A DNA stretch of 64,000 nucleotides from Hevea brasiliensis. Lineage: Eukaryota; Streptophyta; Magnoliopsida; Malpighiales; Euphorbiaceae. The notes beneath the pieces are model-generated. The model was given only the letters and a program-made list of their open reading frames with translations, did not search any database and was not told the DNA's origin. Location: assembly GCF_030052815.1 (NCBI RefSeq), contig NC_079503.1, positions 44,310,735-44,374,734 on the forward strand, given 5' to 3'. The stretch's first letter is position 1. Each line of letters begins with the position of its first letter. Position numbers and translations under genes: made by a program. Below, one piece after another: positions 59,445-64,000 of the stretch.

Positions 59445-59456
59445 GCTTTGATACCA
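59445..59456 (-). other. E6 primer-binding site
   Basis: The minus strand reads TGGTATCAAAGC, the same variant as in E2. It lies five bases from the LTR end. Confidence 0.85.
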
Positions 59457-60236
59457 CTAAATGTAACACCCCTTACCGGACCTATAGTGAAGCCGAGCAA
59501 AAGAATGCTACATTCTGTGCATGGAGCACTTAAACTTATATTTGAACAATTTACTTAATTTGTGTTTACTGTTAATTTTTAGTCATAAATTTCAAAGGGA
59601 AAAATGCAAAAGTTTCCCCTAAACTTATAATATCCACCTGTTAATAACACCTGTCAATAATCATATTTTCAATTGTAACAATATTGTTAATAAACTCTCA
59701 TCATACTTGTAATCAAATTCATTTCTTCATCATGTGTATATTTACATTACATATATTCAAACATAAATTTATAAATGTGACAAAGTATGTTTATACTTAA
59801 TTTACAGTCATCCAAAATAAATTTACATCAAGTGTTTTGATACATGATAATTGGAATACAAAAATGAGTGACCAAAATTGCATCTAGTGTTGATAGTGCA
59901 TCTATCACAAAGTCCAAGTATGAGGTGACTTCGGACTTTCTTGCAGATCCACTCCCTCCTCTCCTGTCTCTGGCTATATCTACTATTTACTTTTAGTACC
60001 TGCATGTGGAAAAACCTACGTGCTAAGTTTCACAGCTTAGCGATGCACTAATAATTTAAAAAGAATAAAAGCAAAACTTGTATATAAATATATTATAAGA
60101 GACTTTATAAATAATGTTCAAGGTTTAACATAGTTCTTAATATACTTATGTGCATTTTCTTAATTAAAATCTCATTTAATGATTTGTCATGTGCCCACAG
60201 TAATCTATGATAGAACTATATGGACTGGATATGGGA

Positions 60237-60376
60237 CTCCGAGTATTGAACACTCGGTGCCTCTGACCGATTTAACAATGGGCACTCAGTGCTTTTATAT
60301 AACTGTCTAGATATAGAGCTCCCGGTACTGAACACTCTGTGTCTCTGACCGGTTCAATAATGGGCCCTTGGTGCCT
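60237..60376 (+). repeat. Imperfect tandem duplication in the shared LTR
   Basis: Two copies of about 57 bases start at about 60237 and 60319. Both contain CTCTGACCGRTTYAAYAATG and flanking GAACACTCNGTG blocks. The block corresponds in position to the repeat-bearing part of the other LTRs. Confidence 0.65.
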
Positions 60377-62157
60377 CAAATAGACATTCATTAATCCAGT
60401 AACATAATTAATGCAGTACTGCTAATGATGTCCCTTATTGGCATGTTAATCTATCCAAAATTATAATTCACTGTCTAGGTTTACTCGGGCTTAATAAGGT
60501 AATTACTATTTCTATTTTTCACATAATGTAATCAACAATACTTGTATGCACATAAAATTATGCTATTATCATATTTTCATATTGCATGCATGTAAATTTC
60601 ATACATTTACATAAAATTTACACCTATGATGTCCATTGTTAAATTCCAACAAAAAATTAGACTTTATGCATTAATTTGCTCAAGCATTTTGACCTAGTAA
60701 TTGCAGGATTTAAATTCAACATTCTTCATAAGATTTTTAAATCTATGTCTTAAATTTAATATAGTTTTTGAATCACTTAATTTGGATTCAAGGATCAAAA
60801 GTTATGGTTAATTAATCAACAGCTGTCCTTCAGCAAAATTTCAACTTCACTAGTTACAGGGCAAGTTCTGGAAACATTTTAGAGTACAATTTTGAACTTG
60901 TTGCAATCTTATTTTACCAATTTGTTCTCCATGAAAGTTGATCCCTTGGATTTTAACTTTTTAACAAAATAAGAATCACCTCATTTGGAGTTTCTTAGTA
61001 TAACTTATACCCTTTTCACTCCAGACATTCTAGAATGCACTCCTACCAGGTTCCAGATTCTATGCTCTATTTTCTAGTTAATTTTGAGGTTACTTACCCA
61101 TAATTTTTGGGTAGCATTCCTTCATGAAAGTTTTAGCCTTATGTCTCAACTTTCATTTATCATAAATTTCATATCATTTGGAATTATAGAATGCAAATTA
61201 TAAACCCATGAATCATTATTGTCCTAAATTTTCAGTCAAGATTAGGTGAACATGGCAGTAAAGTTAAAATTCCACAAAAAATTCTATTAATAAGGGTTTC
61301 ATGGCATCTTTTTCAGAATTGAACTTTCATATATTTATTTCAATCTCCAATTTGAATCATATCAAAATCAGGGCTACAACTCGAGTTATGAATGAAAAAG
61401 TGCAAACTATTCCAGACTTCAGTCACAATCAGAGTAGTAACAAGAAATGCAAGAATTGCACCATACAGCCAATAAAATCAATTTTCGGTCATAACTACAT
61501 AGTTTTAGGGTATTCATTTAGCTTTCTAATTATTTAAGAATTAAACTATTTCAAGTTCTGGAGCATAAGTTATGCATTTTCAAAGTCAGTTATCCTGCTT
61601 ATAAAAATCCTCAGGTCAGTTTTCCAAATTTGAGCAATAAAAAGTTTTACTCTCAAACACTATCATAGCTGGGGAATTAGGTTTAGCTCAAAACTATAAA
61701 GTTTTAGAGCATTCATCAAGGTTTTCATAGACATAAAGATCACTGAAATCTAACTTTTGTAACTCAAGCTATGAATTTTCAAATATGACTAGTTTTGCAA
61801 CCTTACTGGCAGAACTAGGGTTTCATCACCCCCTACCAACTATCTTTCTCACTATCTTATATTTCCCCCTTGTCCCTAGTGTTATCCTTACTCAAACTTG
61901 ATAAAAAATAGAGGTTTTTGCCCTAAACTTAAGGGAAGATTAGCTACTACTCTCCCTTTTCTTCCAGATTTCCTCTAACCCTTTATGGAATTAGGGTTCT
62001 TCAAGCTTTAATTGCTAACCTCTTTACTCCCTCTTATTTAGGCCTCCAAAATTGGTTTGATCTAGGGTTTTGGTCTGGTTTCTTCTTTGAATTTTTGAGA
62101 GAAAATGGCTGTTGAAATGAAAAAAAAAAAGTGAGAGGAAGAAGATGAAGGCTGGCC

Positions 62158-62790
62158 TGTAACACCCTAGGCAAATCCCACATCGGCAAAACACGGCAGA
62201 GATGCTGGGTTTATAAGTTGGTGGTTTGTAACCCCTATTGACGTGTTTTAAAACCGTGAGGGCTTCAGTCCAGAGCGGATAATATCACTAGTGGGCTTGG
62301 CCATTACATTTGTGGTATCAGAGCCGCTCCGCGTGCAACCTTGAGCGATGATGGGGCAAACCTCAGGGAGGACGCTGAGTCCCATAAGGGGGGTGGATTG
62401 TAACACCCTAAGAAAATCCCACATCAGCAAAACACAGGAGAGATGCTGGGTTTATAAGTTGGTGGTTCGTAACTCCTAGTGACGCATTTTAAAATCGTGA
62501 GGGCTTCAGCCCAGAGCGGACAATATCACTAGTGGGCCAAGCCATTACATTTGTGGTATTAGAGCCGCTCCGCGTGCAACCTTGAGCGATGGTGGGGCAA
62601 ACCTCAGTGAGGACACTGAGTCCCATAAGGGGGGTGGATTGTGACACCCTAGGCAAATCCCATATCAGCAAAACACGGGAGAGATGCTGGGTTTATAAGT
62701 TGGTGGTTTGTAACCCCTATTGAAGCATTTTAAAATCGCGAGGGCTTCAGTCTAGAGCAGACAATATCACTAGTGGGCCGGGCTATTACA
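62158..62790 (+). mobile_element. TRIM tandem array: LTR-internal-LTR-internal-LTR
   Basis: Three 151-base LTRs (62158-62308, 62399-62549, 62640-62790), each starting TGTAACACCC or TGTGACACCC and ending ATTACA, are separated by two 90-base internal regions. Each internal region opens with a tRNA-iMet primer site (TGGTATCAGAGC at 62313-62324; one mismatch in the second) and closes with the purine tract AAGGGGGGTGGAT. There is no coding capacity, so this is a terminal-repeat retrotransposon in miniature. It needs enzymes from other elements. After the third LTR only TTTGTGGTATCA remains before outer LTR sequence, and no target duplication is found. Confidence 0.92.
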
Positions 62791-63240
62791 TTTGTGGTAT
62801 CAATTAACTTTAGTCCTCTAACTCTTAGTGACCAACTTCCTAGGTGTGTAAAGAAGTAAAAATACACTTACTTAGTTTGCCACTTATGTGAATACTTTTG
62901 CTTTTTTTCATTTTTTTTACTTATTAATTCATAATTATACCTTAAATGAGTCTTAATTAAGATTTTATAAGGTTCTACATCAATTGAAGTGGCAAACAGA
63001 CCCAAATTACCGATCTTTATTCACTTCCCAGGGAGTTACTCATCGCCGTGACTTGTGCACATTTAACTGATTTCTAATCCATTTCTTTTATTTTCCTTTA
63101 ACCTTACTTGATCTTTATTAAATTAAATTATGCCTCCTTACTTTAATTTAAGGGTGGTTCCAGACATTCTTATAGTCTGAACAGACGTTAGTGACCAGAA
63201 CAGTAGAATATATGAAACTAGCTAAAGTGAGAGCATTACA

Positions 63241-63256
63241 ATTCTTCCCCTCTTAA
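63241..63256 (-). promoter_or_regulatory. Polypurine tract of the right-hand element
   Basis: The minus strand reads AAGAGGGGAAGAAT immediately before the LTR start. A degenerate form of the AAATTTC..GAAATT inverted repeat lies just upstream (63263-63281). Confidence 0.8.
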
Positions 63257-64000
63257 TATAATTTTCATCATTGAAATTTACCTGGTTCAAATAACTGTGG
63301 ATGTTGTTGTCTCATAATCTCTTCGCTCTCCCACTTCACTTCCTCCACTTTATGATTTCTCTAAAGTACTTTGACCAATGTAATTCTTTTATTCCTTAGC
63401 TCCTTGATTTCTTATGCTAAGATCTTTACTAGTTCCTCTCCATATGTCAAATCAAGTTATACATCAATGGTCTCTACCGATAAGACATGTGAGGGATCTA
63501 ATATGTATCTCCTTAGCATCGAGACATCAAATACATTATGAATCTTATTCAGTTCTAGTGGTAATGCTAGCCTATAGGCTAGTGGACACACACGTTCGAT
63601 GATCTCGTATGGACTGATAAACCTAGGGCTTAACTTACCCTTCTTCCCAAATTTGGGCACCTTCTTCCATGATGACACCTTCAAGAAGACTTTATTCCCA
63701 ACCTCGTATTCAATATCTTTTCTCTTCAAATTTCCATAAGACTTCTATCTATCTGAGGTGGCTTTCAAACTATCCTTGATGATCTTTACTTTCTCCTCAG
63801 TTTGTCTCACCAAGTCTCGTCTTATTAACTTATCTTCACCAAGCTCAGTCCAACATAGAGGCGTTCTACATTTTCTTTCATACAAAGCCTCATAAGGTTC
63901 CATCTTTATGCTTGATTGGTAACTATTATTGTATGCAAATTCTATCAATGGGAGGTACCTATCTCAGCTCCCTCCAAAATCAATAATACAATTTCTAAGC
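63257..64000 (-). pseudogene. Right-hand element: integrase C-terminus and chromodomain (cut by window edge)
   Basis: The minus strand encodes the integrase end: FAYNNSYQSSIKMEPYEALYERK, RTPLCWTELGEDKL (63948-63745), then KVFLKVSSWKKV, KLSPRFISPYEIIERV and VSMLRRYILDPSHV (63729-63457). A break lies near 63737 between the two open stretches. A degraded chromodomain follows between about 63450 and 63290. The rest of pol lies beyond 64000. The sequence leads straight into the shared LTR at 63240, so this is the 3' end of a second element of the E6 family. Confidence 0.87.

Larger units (their letters stand above)
59462..63240 (-). repeat. LTR shared by E6 (5' LTR) and by the element to the right (3' LTR)
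   Basis: In minus orientation it starts TGTAATGCTCTCAC directly after a purine tract and pol sequence at 63241 and above. It ends GGGGTGTTACA directly before the E6 primer site and gag. One LTR therefore has an internal region on both sides, which is the signature of a tandem two-element array. Its length is 3,779 bases including the TRIM array at 62158-62790. The LTR hairpin CTAAG/CTTAG is at 60023-60040. A duplicated block lies at about 60237-60376. Confidence 0.88.

Noticed and set aside
62158..62790. 5S-rRNA-bearing Cassandra element
   Set aside because: The LTRs are short and TRIM-like, but I see no 5S RNA internal promoter blocks, so only a generic TRIM is called.

Overview
The window is plant nuclear DNA, most likely from a eudicot, and consists almost entirely of nested, decayed retroelements. 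The evidence is three kinds of element. First, Ty3/gypsy elements of the chromovirus (Tekay-like) type with a tRNA-iMet primer site (TGGTATCAGAGC), a C-terminal chromodomain and unusually long LTRs of about 3.2-4.1 kb. Second, a plant RTE-type LINE. Third, an endogenous caulimovirid of the florendovirus type. No intact protein-coding gene was found. The LTR sequences vaguely recall Euphorbiaceae repeats, but the species cannot be fixed from the window.

Layout. 1-3712: a broken endogenous pararetrovirus (+), with the 3' part of ORF1 (protease, RT, RNase H), ORF2, the intergenic promoter and the first codons of a second ORF1 (movement protein). It ends at a (TA)n tract. 3768-4265 and 40506-41025: two direct copies of an AT-rich repeat. 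4797-40330: one minus-strand RTE LINE blown apart by insertions. A solo LTR (E1, minus) sits in its RT domain (5714-34134), and another solo LTR (E7, +, TSD GATCT) sits nearer the endonuclease (34892-38724). E1 is itself split by E2 (6567-15775, minus, TSD AAATC, a gag-only deletion derivative) and by E3 (15848-30976, +, a full-length but decayed gag-pol element). E3 gag carries a further solo LTR, E4 (19810-23818, minus, TSD GAAAT). E4 and E7 belong to the same LTR family.

41030-44240 is low-copy-looking AT-rich DNA with microsatellites and one possible small exon on the minus strand. 44241-64000 is a second nest. A minus-strand gypsy element E6 (gag, protease and the start of RT) is split in its zinc-knuckle coding region by E5 (46355-58382, +, TSD TCCCA, LTRs nearly identical, the youngest complete element). 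E6 RT ends abruptly at an inverted LTR fragment (44241-45196). The upstream LTR of E6 (59462-63240) is also the 3' LTR of yet another minus-strand element whose pol tail runs off the right edge, so two elements share one LTR. That LTR contains a tandem TRIM array (LTR-internal-LTR-internal-LTR, 62158-62790).

By nesting, the order of events in the left nest is LINE, then E1, then E2 and E3 inside it, then E4 inside E3; E7 entered the LINE independently. In the right nest E6 precedes E5. By eye, LTR pairs agree at about 93-94% for E2 and E3 and about 98% for E5 over their first 130-185 bases. Every gag-pol reading frame is interrupted. The most unusual structural signals are a hairpin at one LTR position with compensatory stem changes between families, a 75-bp intron-like GT-AG insert in E3 integrase, the shared-LTR and inverted-junction structure of E6, and the almost purely transition-type nonsense load of the pararetrovirus.
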